A stretch of DNA of 31,227 nt from an uncultured Lactobacillus sp. (GTDB lineage: Bacteria; Bacillota; Bacilli; Lactobacillales; Lactobacillaceae): contig NZ_CABUIW010000024.1 of NCBI RefSeq assembly GCF_902491705.1, positions 1 through 31,227 on the forward strand, given 5' to 3'. The stretch's first letter is position 1. Every line of letters starts with the position of its first letter. Below, one piece after another: positions 1-6,990 of the stretch. Under the pieces are notes generated by a model. It was not told the origin of the DNA and did no database searches. It saw only the letters and a list, made by a program, of their open reading frames with translations. The position numbers and the translations under genes were made by a program.

Positions 1-36
1 CCGCCCCAAATCTTAGGTCTAAAGTATGGGGTTAAA
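1..36. mobile_element. Possible insertion-sequence end at the window edge
   Basis: The first bases read CCCCAAA, then GTCTAAAG, then ATGGGG. This resembles the hairpin-like IS3/IS150-type terminus at the other end of the window (GACCCAAAAG, TTAGACA, CTTTTGGGTC) when read in reverse. It may be the right end of another IS3-family copy, but the match is only partial and the rest of the element lies outside the window. Confidence 0.2.
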
Positions 37-64
37 AATAATGGTTCCATTTAAATCACCTCAC

Positions 65-82
65 ATAAAGTATATACTTTAT
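65..82. repeat. 18-bp perfect palindrome ATAAAGTATATACTTTAT
   Basis: A perfect 18-bp palindrome in the A+T-rich gap left of the patB pseudogene. Such a site could be an operator for a dimeric regulator of a gene beyond the left edge, or a chance feature of A+T-rich DNA. No gene is seen between it and the window start. Confidence 0.35.
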
Positions 83-142
83 CGCAATAAAAATGAAACC
101 CTTTTCTTAAATATATGTCTATTTTTCGTTTTACATGTAAAG

Positions 143-1307
143 CTATTTGCTATACTTACTAATTCCTTCAGCTAAACGGTTTAACCCATCTTTAACCATT
201 GCTAATGGACAAGCCAAATTGATTCTAATAAAGTCATGACCATTGCCGCGATAAATATCACCAACAGAAATAATTAAACCAGTTTCTTTTCTAATAAAAT
301 CAGCTAGTTTTTCTGAATCATTAGTAACTTGATGTACATCGATCCACATTAAATACGTAGCTGTACCCTGAATTATCTTAATAGCTGGAATCTTATCTTG
401 GATGAATTTTAGCAGCATAATCAAAATTGGTATTTAATTGTACTTTTAATTCTTTAAGCCAGTTATGTCCTTCTTCATATGCGGCAATAGTTGCTGGAAT
501 AGCTAATAAATTAGGTTCAGCAACTTCATCACTGTTTAATCCGCGACTAACCATTTCACGCAAGTTTTCATCTGGAACAATGGCAGTAGCTGCATGAAGA
601 GCAGCTACGTTAAATGTCTTACTTGGTGAAACAAGTGAAATTACGTTTTGCTTAGCTGGACCATTAACTGAAAATGCAGGTGTGTAATCAGGGCCTTTTC
701 TGATCAAATCACCATGAATTTCATCTGAAAGAAGAGTCACATGATGCTTATGACATAAGTCTGCTAATTTTTGCACTTCTTCTGCTGTCCAAACTTTGCC
801 AATTGGGTTATGAGGATTACAAAAAATCATTAAAGTAGTTAAAGGTTCCGCCAACTTTTGCTCTAAGTCCTGCCAATCAACCACGTAATTTTTACCGTCA
901 AATTGTAAATCACTAGATAAAACGTGACGACCATTATTCAAAATAGAATTATAAAAAATATTGTAGACAGGTTCTTGGACCAAAACATTATCGCCAATAT
1001 GTGAAATGCGCCGAACAATTGAAGAAATTGCAGGAACAACGCCAGTAGTAAAGATCATCCATTCAGTTTCAGGACGATGGTTGTGCTCAGTTTCATACCA
1101 ATCAGCTACGGCATTAAAGTAGTCATCTTTAGGGAATTCATAACCAAAAGCACCTAATGCAACTTTTTTCTTCATTGCGTCAATTATTTCTGGTGCTGTT
1201 TTAAAGTCCATATCTGCAATCCACATTGGCAATTCGCCTGGTTTTACATCCCACTTAATCGAATCAGTATGTGTTCTATCTGGAGCATTTACAAAATCAT
1301 ATTGCAT
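143..1307 (-). pseudogene. patB: MalY/PatB-type cystathionine beta-lyase (aminotransferase fold), frameshifted
   Basis: This family comprises PLP-dependent fold-type I C-S lyases that cleave cystathionine or cysteine conjugates to pyruvate, ammonia and a thiol. Most of the protein (304 aa) reads in one frame. It starts with the family-typical MQYDFVNAPDR, followed by WIADMDF, FCNPHNPIGKVW, LLSDEIHGDL and the PLP-lysine region SLVSPSKTFN. Reading is lost after FDYAAK at an A4 tract (plus-strand T run 407-410). The missing C-terminus, including IRINLACP, continues one frame over to the stop at 143. Removing one base gives about 387 aa, the normal family length. The start at 1307 has AAGGAC upstream, overlapping the end of the DUF3737 gene, so the two are probably co-transcribed. 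A real frameshift is likely, but a homopolymer sequencing error is possible. Confidence 0.85.
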
Positions 1308-1314
1308 ATTATCA

Positions 1315-2205
1315 CTAGTCCTTTGGTTCTTGATTCATATCTGATTGATCAACTTTTTTACCAATATTTGGACAATCAATAATAGTGTTTGATGGATCAA
1401 TCTTGTTAGGATCCATAATTAGAGTACCGATTTCAGGAGCAGATAACTTACCAGAAATTGGATTCTTTACACTATCAATCTTGGCATTCAATTCTACATT
1501 CATATTAGAAACCTTTTCAAAGGCTAAATCAGTATGAATGAGTGAACTGTTTTTAATTTCAAGTTGATCAATATAATTTAATCCTTGATCACTTTCAATT
1601 TTACAATTAATAAACTTAATGTTGTTAGTATTCCAAGCTAAATATTCACCATCAATAGTTGAATCGTAAATCACAACATTCTTACAATTCCAGAACGCAT
1701 CTTTAGATACAAAAGTTGAATTATGAACTTCGATATTTTCTGCACCATCAAATACGTAGTTGCCTACTACGCTGACGTTATCAAGATAGATATTTTTACT
1801 ATCTTTACCAAAATAATCACCATTAATTTGAGAATTAGTGATTCTAATGTTGTCGCAAGTCCACATTGTTTCTTCTGCATCAGCAAAATGAACATTATCC
1901 AAATTAATATGACTGGCTCTTCTAAACAATTTTGGAGCTTGCAATGCACTATTCTTAATTGAAATATTATTGGTGTACCAGATACCACTTCTAGACATCG
2001 TTTCAAAAGTAGTATTTTCCACTTTGACATTTTCATCATACCAAAGTGGATATTTCCATTTAAAAATTGAATTTTTCAGTGTAATATTCTTTGCTTCTTT
2101 TAAAGGAGATTCGCCTTCGCCAAAAGTAATGCCATCTAAATCAGCATCATTTAAGCCGTAAAGTATTCTTTCTCCTTCAAAATATTTATTCTTAATTTCT
2201 TTCAT
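1315..2205 (-). CDS. DUF3737 family protein, right-handed beta-helix type
   Basis: A 296-aa protein with no signal peptide or membrane segment. Nearly its whole length is a run of short repeats of the form N-(I/V)-x-(I/L/V)-x-N/D-(S/T), such as KNITLKNS, ENIEVHNS and KNVVIYDS, roughly one per 20 residues. This is the pattern of a right-handed beta-helix (pectate-lyase-like fold), and it matches the DUF3737 family common in lactobacilli and streptococci. Biochemical function is unknown; a sugar-related role would be a guess from fold only. The ATG at 2205 is preceded by CGGAGAAAAT. The gene ends 7 bp before the patB start, so it is the first gene of a two-gene operon with patB, a pairing I recall from other lactobacilli. 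Confidence 0.85.
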   Translation of the reverse strand: MKEIKNKYFEGERILYGLNDADLDGITFGEGESPLKEAKNITLKNSIFKWKYPLWYDENVKVENTTFETMSRSGIWYTNNISIKNSALQAPKLFRRASHINLDNVHFADAEETMWTCDNIRITNSQINGDYFGKDSKNIYLDNVSVVGNYVFDGAENIEVHNSTFVSKDAFWNCKNVVIYDSTIDGEYLAWNTNNIKFINCKIESDQGLNYIDQLEIKNSSLIHTDLAFEKVSNMNVELNAKIDSVKNPISGKLSAPEIGTLIMDPNKIDPSNTIIDCPNIGKKVDQSDMNQEPKD

Positions 2206-2344
2206 ATTTTCTCCGCGTATTACTATTTTAATTCTGTCTATTATTTCTACGTTTATTGTACAAACTATCTCTAATAATGTTTAATACTTATTTTCATGGC
2301 TTATCCATACATAAAAGTTATTACTAATTTATTATTTTTTTAAT

Positions 2345-2377
2345 TAAAAAAAGTCCTAGACATATTGTCTCAGGACT
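2345..2377 (-). terminator. Rho-independent terminator after the zeta-like pseudogene
   Basis: Read on the minus strand, AGTCCT-GAGAC pairs with GTCT-AGGACT around a 5-nt loop with one bulged base, followed by seven T. It lies about 27 bp past the ancestral stop of the zeta-like gene and ends that transcript. Confidence 0.8.
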
Positions 2378-2403
2378 CCAACTCAAAGATGAAAAATCAC
2401 CTA

Positions 2404-2980
2404 TTAGTGTTTCTTATTCAATTCTTTTTGATCAATACTTATAGCACTTTTTGCCCACTTAGGAATTTGATCAATTTCCCTATTTATTACTTTCCCTTTT
2501 CGATCATACACCGTCTTAAACAAAATTGTATTGTCATATAATATGACTTCATCAAAGATTCTTTATATCTTTTCAGTATTAATTCTTTTGGCACTCCATG
2601 GCCACCCTTTACCACTCTATCATTTACACGTTTAATTGCTAATTCTGCATTATTTAATCCAATCCAACATATAATAGATGTATTTTATATCCATTAGCTT
2701 TAATTCTATCTATCAAACGTGTTGCTGATTTTTCACTTCCAGCAAAGGTTGTCTCTAAACTTATATCTTTTCCATCTTTCAAATTTTGCTTTAATATTTT
2801 TATTTCTAACAGCATAGCCTTAATATTTGTTCGTGGATCTCTCCAGTCCCAATCATTATCTCTAGCTATTTCATCAGCATTTATACGAACTGTATCTTTA
2901 TACTTATATTGGTTATCTAAATAAAGAGTAGATTTACCTGCCCCATTAACTCCAGCATACAAATATATATTTTTTATAAT
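2404..2980 (-). pseudogene. Zeta-toxin-like P-loop ATPase/kinase, decayed
   Basis: The N-terminal 102-aa piece carries a Walker A loop, GVNGAGKST, followed by NADEIARD and DISLETTFAGS, the layout of the zeta-toxin/'predicted ABC-type ATPase' family. Two lesions split the rest. The first is a 5-bp duplication (plus strand AATCCAATCC, 2656-2665), which turns VGLNNAE into VGLD-stop. The second is loss of one base in a T tract (plus-strand A run 2554-2556) inside YKESFDEV. After both are corrected the frame runs through VNDRVVKGGHGVP and IPKWAKSA to a stop at 2404, near 190 aa in total. The start is also degraded: the open frame begins at an ATT codon (2978-2980), and the next start-like codon is TTG at 2962. 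It overlaps the stop of the upstream 57-aa ORF, as expected of a translationally coupled pair. The toxin half is probably dead. Confidence 0.8.
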
Positions 2981-3147
2981 ACAAATTTAGAATTAATAGT
3001 TTTTTCTTGACGATGTTGCAAAAGTCGATCCGAAATTTCATACCAGAAATTTCTATCTTCAGCATTCTTAGCTTTTTTAATTTGTTCTTCTACTTCTTCT
3101 GGGTTCAAATCATACATAGTTTTTTCAAACTCTTTAATACTTGCCAC
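2974..3147 (-). CDS. 57-aa protein coupled to the zeta-like ATPase, possible antitoxin partner
   Basis: A short ORF that starts with GTG at 3147, behind a strong ribosome binding site (AAAGAGGTG, 8 nt upstream), and ends at 2974. The product is charged and predicted helical (PEEVEEQIKKAKN, DRNFWYEISDRL), with no membrane segment. Its stop overlaps the beginning of the zeta-like frame, so the two form a coupled pair. Small charged ORFs directly ahead of zeta-like kinases are often annotated as antitoxins or hypothetical partners; that role is inferred from position only. It remains intact while its partner is broken. It lies just outside the left att repeat, so before integration of the element it was the first gene after ssrA. 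Confidence 0.65.
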   Translation of the reverse strand: MASIKEFEKTMYDLNPEEVEEQIKKAKNAEDRNFWYEISDRLLQHRQEKTINSKFVL

Positions 3148-3173
3148 GACTAAGCACCTCTTTAATAATATAA

Positions 3174-3206
3174 ATAAAAAGGCACTTAGGTCCTCGCCTA
3201 AGTGCT
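3174..3206 (-). terminator. Original ssrA terminator, now behind the integrase gene
   Basis: A 9-bp perfect stem, GCACTTAGG/CCTAAGTGC, with a 6-nt loop, followed on the minus strand by CTTTTT. It sits 7 bp outside the left att core. If the element is removed, this hairpin directly follows the tmRNA 3' end, so it is most simply the native ssrA terminator. It now ends leftward transcription from int. Confidence 0.8.
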
Positions 3207-3212
3207 TTATCT

Positions 3213-3224
3213 ATGGAGATGAGG
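3213..3224. other. att: Left attachment-site core (12-bp direct repeat)
   Basis: ATGGAGATGAGG is identical to 10720-10731, where it is the 3' terminal segment of the tmRNA gene. The two copies bracket the integrase-bearing element, so this is the duplicated crossover region of a site-specific integration into ssrA. The integrase gene lies 65 bp away. Confidence 0.85.
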
Positions 3225-3262
3225 AGCACCTCAACCCCTTGTTATATCAAGTCTTAGGAGAC

Positions 3263-3284
3263 TTTTTACGTCAATTTTACGTCA
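3263..3284. repeat. Paired TTTTACGTCA repeats, left integrase arm sites
   Basis: Two tandem copies of TTTTACGTCA lie between the left att core and the int stop codon. The same doublet occurs in the same orientation at 10601-10620 near the other end. Mirrored short repeats flanking att cores are the usual appearance of arm-type binding sites for integrases with an N-terminal arm-binding domain. Confidence 0.65.
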
Positions 3285-3288
3285 TTTA

Positions 3289-4377
3289 TTATAATTCACT
3301 CAATTTTGCAGTTATTAAGCTGTCATTTTTTGCCTTGTATTCATCAATTAAGTATGAATAAGTGTTTAATGTGATAGTTACATTTGAATGTCCTAACCTT
3401 TTGCTAATTGCGTAAATGTCTACGCCTTTACTAATCAAATAAGCAACATGAACATGTCTCAAAGAATGAAAGTGAAAACCTTGCTTGCTTATACCACTTT
3501 GCTTCATAATATTACGTAAGCATTTATTTAAAGCGGTGCTAGTTGGAATAGTGCCAAAAACATTTTTAAATATCATTGTTGAGTTATTAGACTTTAAATC
3601 GTCTAAGTATTGGAGCAATTCACGATTAACTGAAATTATTCTTTTGCTCTTAACTGTCTTAGTTGGTTTAAAGTCTTTTTTTGCATCGTCCCACGCCTTA
3701 TTAATATTAATAGTGCCGTGTAGTTCGTCTATATCATTCCATGACAAGGCTTGTATTTCTTCTTTACGCATCCCTGTATAAAGTGCCGTTAATATCATGT
3801 AGCGACTTGTATTGTTCTTGTTTAGCCCCTCAATGGTGGCTTTTTTTAGTACCTTGATTTCATCGTTATTTAGATATTCAACTTTCAATTCTTTTTCCTT
3901 ATTGTGGGTTAATTGAACGTTATGAGTGAAATCCTTGGCAATAATATCATCATCTATTGCATAGCTAACACATTGCCGAATAGCACCATTTAATTTAGAG
4001 ACACTCTTCCAAGCGTGGTCTTTACCGTACCAGTTAATAAACTGCTGGTATTCAATCCGCTTAACGTCTCTTAGCTTCTTATTCTTGAAATAGTTTTGAA
4101 TTACTTTATAAAAAATCAAATACCGCTTTTTAGTAATATCTGCTAATGAACTATTACCCTTATAAGTTTCATACCAGCGATTGTAGTAATCGGCAAAACT
4201 AATATCTTTCAAATTAATATTAACGGTGTCTAATTCTTTCTCTACCTTATCGGCTTCTTTGAGTGCATCCCTTTTGAACTTAAATTTGCCTACTGACTTT
4301 TGTCTTCTTTTGCCGTTCTTATCACGATAATAAGCATAACCGTAATAGCCGTTCTTAGTTGGTTTTACATAACTCAT
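3289..4377 (-). CDS. int: Tyrosine-recombinase integrase
   Basis: A site-specific recombinase of 362 aa, full length for phage and satellite integrases. Residues 1-50 form a basic arm-DNA-binding domain (YYGYAYYRDKNGKRRQKSVG). Residues about 60-150 are the SAM-like core-binding domain. Residues about 165-355 are the catalytic domain, with R204 (TGMRKEE), H304 and R307 (HSLRH), H330 (LGHSNV) and the nucleophile Y340 (NTYSYL). All expected catalytic residues are present, so it should be active. It lies next to the left att core and is transcribed towards it. Its target is the 3' end of ssrA, a common landing site for this family. It is divergent from the early operon and in the same direction as the repressor, 182 bp downstream of the repressor stop. 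Confidence 0.95.
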   Translation of the reverse strand: MSYVKPTKNGYYGYAYYRDKNGKRRQKSVGKFKFKRDALKEADKVEKELDTVNINLKDISFADYYNRWYETYKGNSSLADITKKRYLIFYKVIQNYFKNKKLRDVKRIEYQQFINWYGKDHAWKSVSKLNGAIRQCVSYAIDDDIIAKDFTHNVQLTHNKEKELKVEYLNNDEIKVLKKATIEGLNKNNTSRYMILTALYTGMRKEEIQALSWNDIDELHGTININKAWDDAKKDFKPTKTVKSKRIISVNRELLQYLDDLKSNNSTMIFKNVFGTIPTSTALNKCLRNIMKQSGISKQGFHFHSLRHVHVAYLISKGVDIYAISKRLGHSNVTITLNTYSYLIDEYKAKNDSLITAKLSEL

Positions 4378-4406
4378 AGTACTTTTTACCTCGTTTATTT
4401 AGTCCA

Positions 4407-4435
4407 TTTGGTAGCGTGGGTATTAAAACGAGAAA
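4407..4435. repeat. 29-bp repeat, copy 1, upstream of int
   Basis: The segment beginning TTTGGTAGCGTGGGTATT matches 5972-6000 at 27 of 29 positions in the same orientation. Its core is also found inverted at 10581-10597. This copy is 30 bp upstream of the int start, a position suited to a binding site for an excisionase or regulator. Confidence 0.55.
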
Positions 4436-4504
4436 ATAAAAAGCTACATCATTAGGGATGCAACACAATAGCAAACGGTAGCAAGATTAATAATCATTTT
4501 TATA

Positions 4505-4561
4505 TGGAAGTCGTGGAATACGGCTTTTTTTATGCTGAAGTTATTTTGATTTGAAATAACT
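4505..4561. terminator. Hairpins between repressor and int genes
   Basis: Two hairpins lie next to each other. AGTCGT/ACGGCT, around a 5-nt loop, is followed by seven T on the plus strand, so it would stop rightward antisense transcription coming out of int. AGTTATTT/AAATAACT, with a 7-nt loop, overlaps the repressor stop codon but lacks a clean U tract for leftward transcription. The rest of the 4378-4559 gap holds the 29-bp repeat and no ORF. Confidence 0.5.
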
Positions 4562-5324
4562 AATCTTTATATGCCCGCTTTTGAACTATATCCCAAAATT
4601 GCTTAGACTTTATTCTATTTTCGCTAGCCTTTTTTATTTCTTCACTAGTTCTATTAGGGATTGGTGTATTATCAAATTCATTTTGAACTTCAGAAACCGT
4701 TGATTTAAAGCTAGAACTACTTTTCTCTAAAAAGCTCAAATAATTTTGCAATATATTAGCTACTAAATTAAGCAAACTAACATAATCAAGATTTACAGGC
4801 TTAGAAGTAATTAACCACACTACTGGATCGTTAATAGTAAATATTCCTCCAAACATTTTCTCCCAAAATTCAAAATCGTTATACGTTTCTTTGGAAAGTC
4901 GGCGATGCTTTAAACTTATTTTTCCCCATCCAATTAACACATCAAAACTACATAAAAAAATATCATTCATAGCTTTTTGTTCATCTTGCCATTGTTTAAT
5001 TTCATCAATACTAGATGTATAGGGGTCAAATATTTCATACACTTTTTTCTCACTAAATTCATTTATATAGCTTTTTTGAATACACAAAATTATTTCTTTG
5101 TTACTTACTGCACCTTGTAAAACTATTGGCGTAGTATTCATAAAATCAGCAAGACTAGCCCACATCTTTTCAGTAGGATTATTTAGCCCATTTTCCCAAC
5201 GTGAAAAAGTGGCTGGTGTTATAGGCTTTAATTTTCTTTTTGCTAACCATTTGTTAAAAGAATTAACAAAAGACTTCTGTGTTAATCCTGTTCTTTTTCT
5301 AAAATATTTTATTCTATTTTCCAT
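4560..5324 (-). CDS. XRE-family repressor (Stl/CI-like) of the satellite
   Basis: A 254-aa protein with an N-terminal Cro/CI helix-turn-helix: RTGLTQKSFVNSF, then the recognition region ITPATFSRWENG at about residues 36-48. The remaining 180 residues are hydrophilic and match no peptidase that I recognise, and I see no S24/LexA Ser-Lys signature, so SOS-type self-cleavage is not supported. That resembles PICI master repressors (Stl), which are released by a helper-phage protein rather than by RecA. It is transcribed away from the early operon across a 171-bp gap with three palindromic operators. The assignment as the element's repressor rests on HTH plus position; the inducer cannot be read from sequence. 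Confidence 0.75.
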   Translation of the reverse strand: MENRIKYFRKRTGLTQKSFVNSFNKWLAKRKLKPITPATFSRWENGLNNPTEKMWASLADFMNTTPIVLQGAVSNKEIILCIQKSYINEFSEKKVYEIFDPYTSSIDEIKQWQDEQKAMNDIFLCSFDVLIGWGKISLKHRRLSKETYNDFEFWEKMFGGIFTINDPVVWLITSKPVNLDYVSLLNLVANILQNYLSFLEKSSSSFKSTVSEVQNEFDNTPIPNRTSEEIKKASENRIKSKQFWDIVQKRAYKD

Positions 5325-5374
5325 TAAATAACCCCCCTTTTTTAAACTCTATTATACATAAACATTTGATAATA

Positions 5375-5470
5375 ATTACAAAAATGTGCAATTATTTCAT
5401 GTTTAGTATTGAATTACATATTTATGTAATATATAATCGAATCAAAGTTTGAATTACAAATATTTGTAAT
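5375..5470. promoter_or_regulatory. Three-operator switch region between repressor and early operon
   Basis: Two perfect inverted repeats share the half-site ATTACA(A/T)A: 5413-5430 and 5453-5470, each 8-bp arms around a 2-bp centre. A third, imperfect copy is at 5375-5392 (8-bp left arm, 6 of 8 in the right arm). Centre-to-centre spacing is 38 and 40 bp, close to four helical turns. One site fills the spacer of the rightward promoter, one lies just past its start point, and the third is near the leftward promoter. This is a lambda-like arrangement for cooperative binding by the divergent HTH repressor. Confidence 0.75.
5409..5437 (+). promoter_or_regulatory. Early-operon promoter
   Basis: A -35 TTGAAT (5409-5414) and a consensus -10 TATAAT (5432-5437) are separated by exactly 17 bp, predicting a start near 5444. 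Operator 5413-5430 occupies the spacer, so bound repressor would block RNA polymerase directly. On the opposite strand TATAAT (complement of 5351-5356) is a candidate -10 for the repressor gene. Confidence 0.75.
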
Positions 5471-5495
5471 TTTTATAGATTGAGGTGAAAAAAAC

Positions 5496-5681
5496 ATGAT
5501 CGAATATCTAACATTTAAGCAAGCCATGAAGTATATGGGGTTTAACTCTTATGACAGCTTAAGAGAAATTATTAAATTAGGCTTACCAGTCATCGAGTTT
5601 GGTAAATCAAAGCGAATTAGTAAAAGCGCTATTGATAAGTTTATGAAAGAACATCAATCAGTAATGAAAGAAGCTAAATAA
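5496..5681 (+). CDS. Excisionase-like helix-turn-helix protein
   Basis: A 61-aa protein that is almost entirely one winged/MerR-like HTH of the HTH_17 type: YLTFKQAMKYMGF, SYDSLREIIKLGLPV, then the wing GKSKRISKSAIDKFM. Small proteins of this form act as excisionases (Xis) or Cro-like regulators in integrative elements. It is the first gene after the repressed promoter, with AGGTG 9 nt upstream of its ATG. It could bind the integrase arm region to direct excision or bind the operators. Which of the two cannot be told from sequence. Confidence 0.7.
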   Translation: MIEYLTFKQAMKYMGFNSYDSLREIIKLGLPVIEFGKSKRISKSAIDKFMKEHQSVMKEAK

Positions 5682-5682
5682 C

Positions 5683-5964
5683 ATGGACGCAATAAAAATG
5701 GAGCTACCAAGCGAATTGAAAGACGCTATAACCCAAACTATAGGGGATGCACTCCAAACCACAGTTAAGGCAATCAAAGAAGAAAATAGTTTTCCGCCCT
5801 ATATGAACCAAAAAATGGCAGCCACTTATTTACATGTAGCGCCCGCTACGTTAATTAAGTGGGAAAAGCATTATGCTGACTTCCCTGTTATTGTCGTTGA
5901 CGGTGTGAAGAGATACCCAAAATCATCCCTTAACAAATGGATGCAATCAAGAAAAAGAAAATAG
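5683..5964 (+). CDS. Second small DNA-binding protein (HTH_17/DUF771-like)
   Basis: A 93-aa protein that starts 1 bp after the stop of the previous gene, so it is translationally coupled. Residues 1-38 look like a helical, coiled-coil-like extension (LKDAITQTIGDALQ). Residues 40-93 form a predicted HTH: MNQKMAATYLHVAPATLIKWEKH followed by the wing VVDGVKRYPKSSLNKWM. The layout recalls DUF771-type phage proteins, which accompany Xis or Cro in Lactobacillus prophages. A role in excision or regulation is inferred from fold and place. Having two tandem wing-type HTH proteins in the lead position is notable. Confidence 0.65.
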   Translation: MDAIKMELPSELKDAITQTIGDALQTTVKAIKEENSFPPYMNQKMAATYLHVAPATLIKWEKHYADFPVIVVDGVKRYPKSSLNKWMQSRKRK

Positions 5965-5966
5965 TT

Positions 5967-6000
5967 AAGCGTTTGGTAGCGTGGGTATTGAAATGAGAAA
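5967..6000. repeat. 29-bp repeat, copy 2, upstream of the 122-aa gene
   Basis: TTTGGTAGCGTGGGTATT (from 5972) repeats the segment at 4407 at 27 of 29 positions. The 17-bp AAGCGTTTGGTAGCGTG (5967-5983) is present in exact inverted form at 10581-10597. This copy ends just ahead of the GAGGTAAACA ribosome binding site of the next gene. Confidence 0.55.
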
Positions 6001-6010
6001 GAGGTAAACA

Positions 6011-6379
6011 ATGGAACATTTAGAGGTTGTAGAAATAGCCAAACACAGAGATAGAATGCTAAACACTAGCATTCCTTTAGACCCAAAGGCAAAAAGTTTA
6101 TTAAATATTCTCAAGTTTCATATTGGACGTAAGAATGGAATTTCAAATAAAGAACTAGCTACAGCATTAGGTACTACGGTTCGATTAGTGACTAATTACT
6201 TCAATGCTTTACGTGTTCGCGGTTATCCTGTTTGTTCTGAATCTGGTAAGGGCTATTGGTGGGAAAATGACCGATACCAATATGACAAATGGTTAAAAAG
6301 ACAAGAAAACACCATTAAGCGAAAACAAGAAATGAACCAAGCTCAAAGAAATAGCATGGATAAATATTTTAAGAATTAG
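6011..6379 (+). CDS. Winged-helix protein, probable replication or regulatory factor
   Basis: A 122-aa protein. Residues about 28-85 form a winged helix: LLNILKFHIGRKNGISNKELATAL, then TTVRLVTNYFNALRVRG, and a wing containing YPVCSESGKGYWW. The C-terminal third (residues 90-122) is a charged helix rich in K, R and Q. Proteins of this form occur in the early region of Gram-positive prophages and satellites, upstream of replication genes, where they can be initiator-like or transcription factors. The ribosome binding site AGAGGTAA is 5-6 nt from the ATG. The 29-bp repeat directly upstream may be its control site. Confidence 0.6.
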   Translation: MEHLEVVEIAKHRDRMLNTSIPLDPKAKSLLNILKFHIGRKNGISNKELATALGTTVRLVTNYFNALRVRGYPVCSESGKGYWWENDRYQYDKWLKRQENTIKRKQEMNQAQRNSMDKYFKN

Positions 6380-6388
6380 AGGTTTTAA

Positions 6389-6589
6389 ATGAAAGAATTG
6401 AAAATAATGTATGCTCCCTTCGTTGAACAAGAGGGCTATCTTGAAATTAAAAAAGGCGCTTACTATTTGTTAATTAACAAGAACTTGACCACTAAAGAAA
6501 TTAGCAAAATTGAAGCGTGGGCTATTAACAAAGTACTGGAAGAAACAAAAAAGCTCGCAACTATTGGCGTAGTTACGAGCAGTAAGTAA
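6389..6589 (+). CDS. 66-aa protein of unknown function in the satellite early operon
   Basis: I do not recognise this small protein. It is predicted alpha/beta, beginning with beta-rich stretches (KIMYAPFVEQEGYLEIKKG, YYLLINKNL) followed by a helix (KEISKIEAWAINKVLEETKK). It has no membrane segment and no cysteine. It follows the winged-helix gene by 9 bp with AGAGG upstream of the ATG, so it belongs to the same operon. Its size and position match the small accessory or anti-host ORFs of PICIs, but no function can be assigned. Confidence 0.6.
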   Translation: MKELKIMYAPFVEQEGYLEIKKGAYYLLINKNLTTKEISKIEAWAINKVLEETKKLATIGVVTSSK

Positions 6590-6657
6590 AAATCATACCA
6601 AAAATTTTTACACGTAAATTATAGCAAAAAAGATTTAACTAGAAAGAAGAGCCTAAT

Positions 6658-6885
6658 ATGTTTAGCAAAGAATTTAACAGAAACGATAAAGAAATGACCA
6701 AAACCATTAAGGAATTAAAAGAAACCATTGAATGTGCTGAAAATGAGGGCGTAGACATTGTAGACGGTGTAACCTACCCCACTTCATACCTTTGGCGTAA
6801 TGCTGCAGAATTAGCCCTTAAATTGGCAAATATCCAAGACTGGTTTGATAGAGATTACTACAAAGACGATAAGCAAGACAAATAA
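6658..6885 (+). CDS. 75-aa acidic helical protein of unknown function
   Basis: An unrecognised 75-aa protein with AAAGAAGAG upstream of its ATG. It is predicted mostly helical, with a coiled-coil-like start (NDKEMTKTIKELKETIECAENEG), a central VDIVDGVTYPTSYLWRNAAELA and an acidic tail. It has no transmembrane segment. It lies between the 66-aa ORF and an intrinsic terminator, so it is the last gene of the first early transcript. No homologue comes to mind. The acidic character would be compatible with a DNA-mimic or regulator-binding protein, which is speculation. Confidence 0.55.
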   Translation: MFSKEFNRNDKEMTKTIKELKETIECAENEGVDIVDGVTYPTSYLWRNAAELALKLANIQDWFDRDYYKDDKQDK

Positions 6886-6947
6886 ACAAAAAGAATGAGT
6901 AATAATAAATCACTCACTCAAAGAAACACATGACCCAAATATTTTAA

Positions 6948-6972
6948 AGCATCCCTTTGAGGGTGCTTTTTT
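6948..6972 (+). terminator. Terminator between the early operon and rep
   Basis: AGCATCCC pairs with GGGTGCT around a 5-nt loop with one bulged T, followed by TTTTTT. It partly separates the regulatory early genes from rep, whose ATG is 19 bp further on, so rep is either read through or attenuated here. Confidence 0.7.
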
Positions 6973-6990
6973 AATAAATGAGGTTCACAA

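Noticed and set aside
3485..3781. Rightward 98-codon open frame inside int
   Set aside because: Antisense to a full-length integrase with all catalytic residues; no ribosome binding site. The same applies to open frames opposite ackA, comGA, bglA, bglP and DUF3737.
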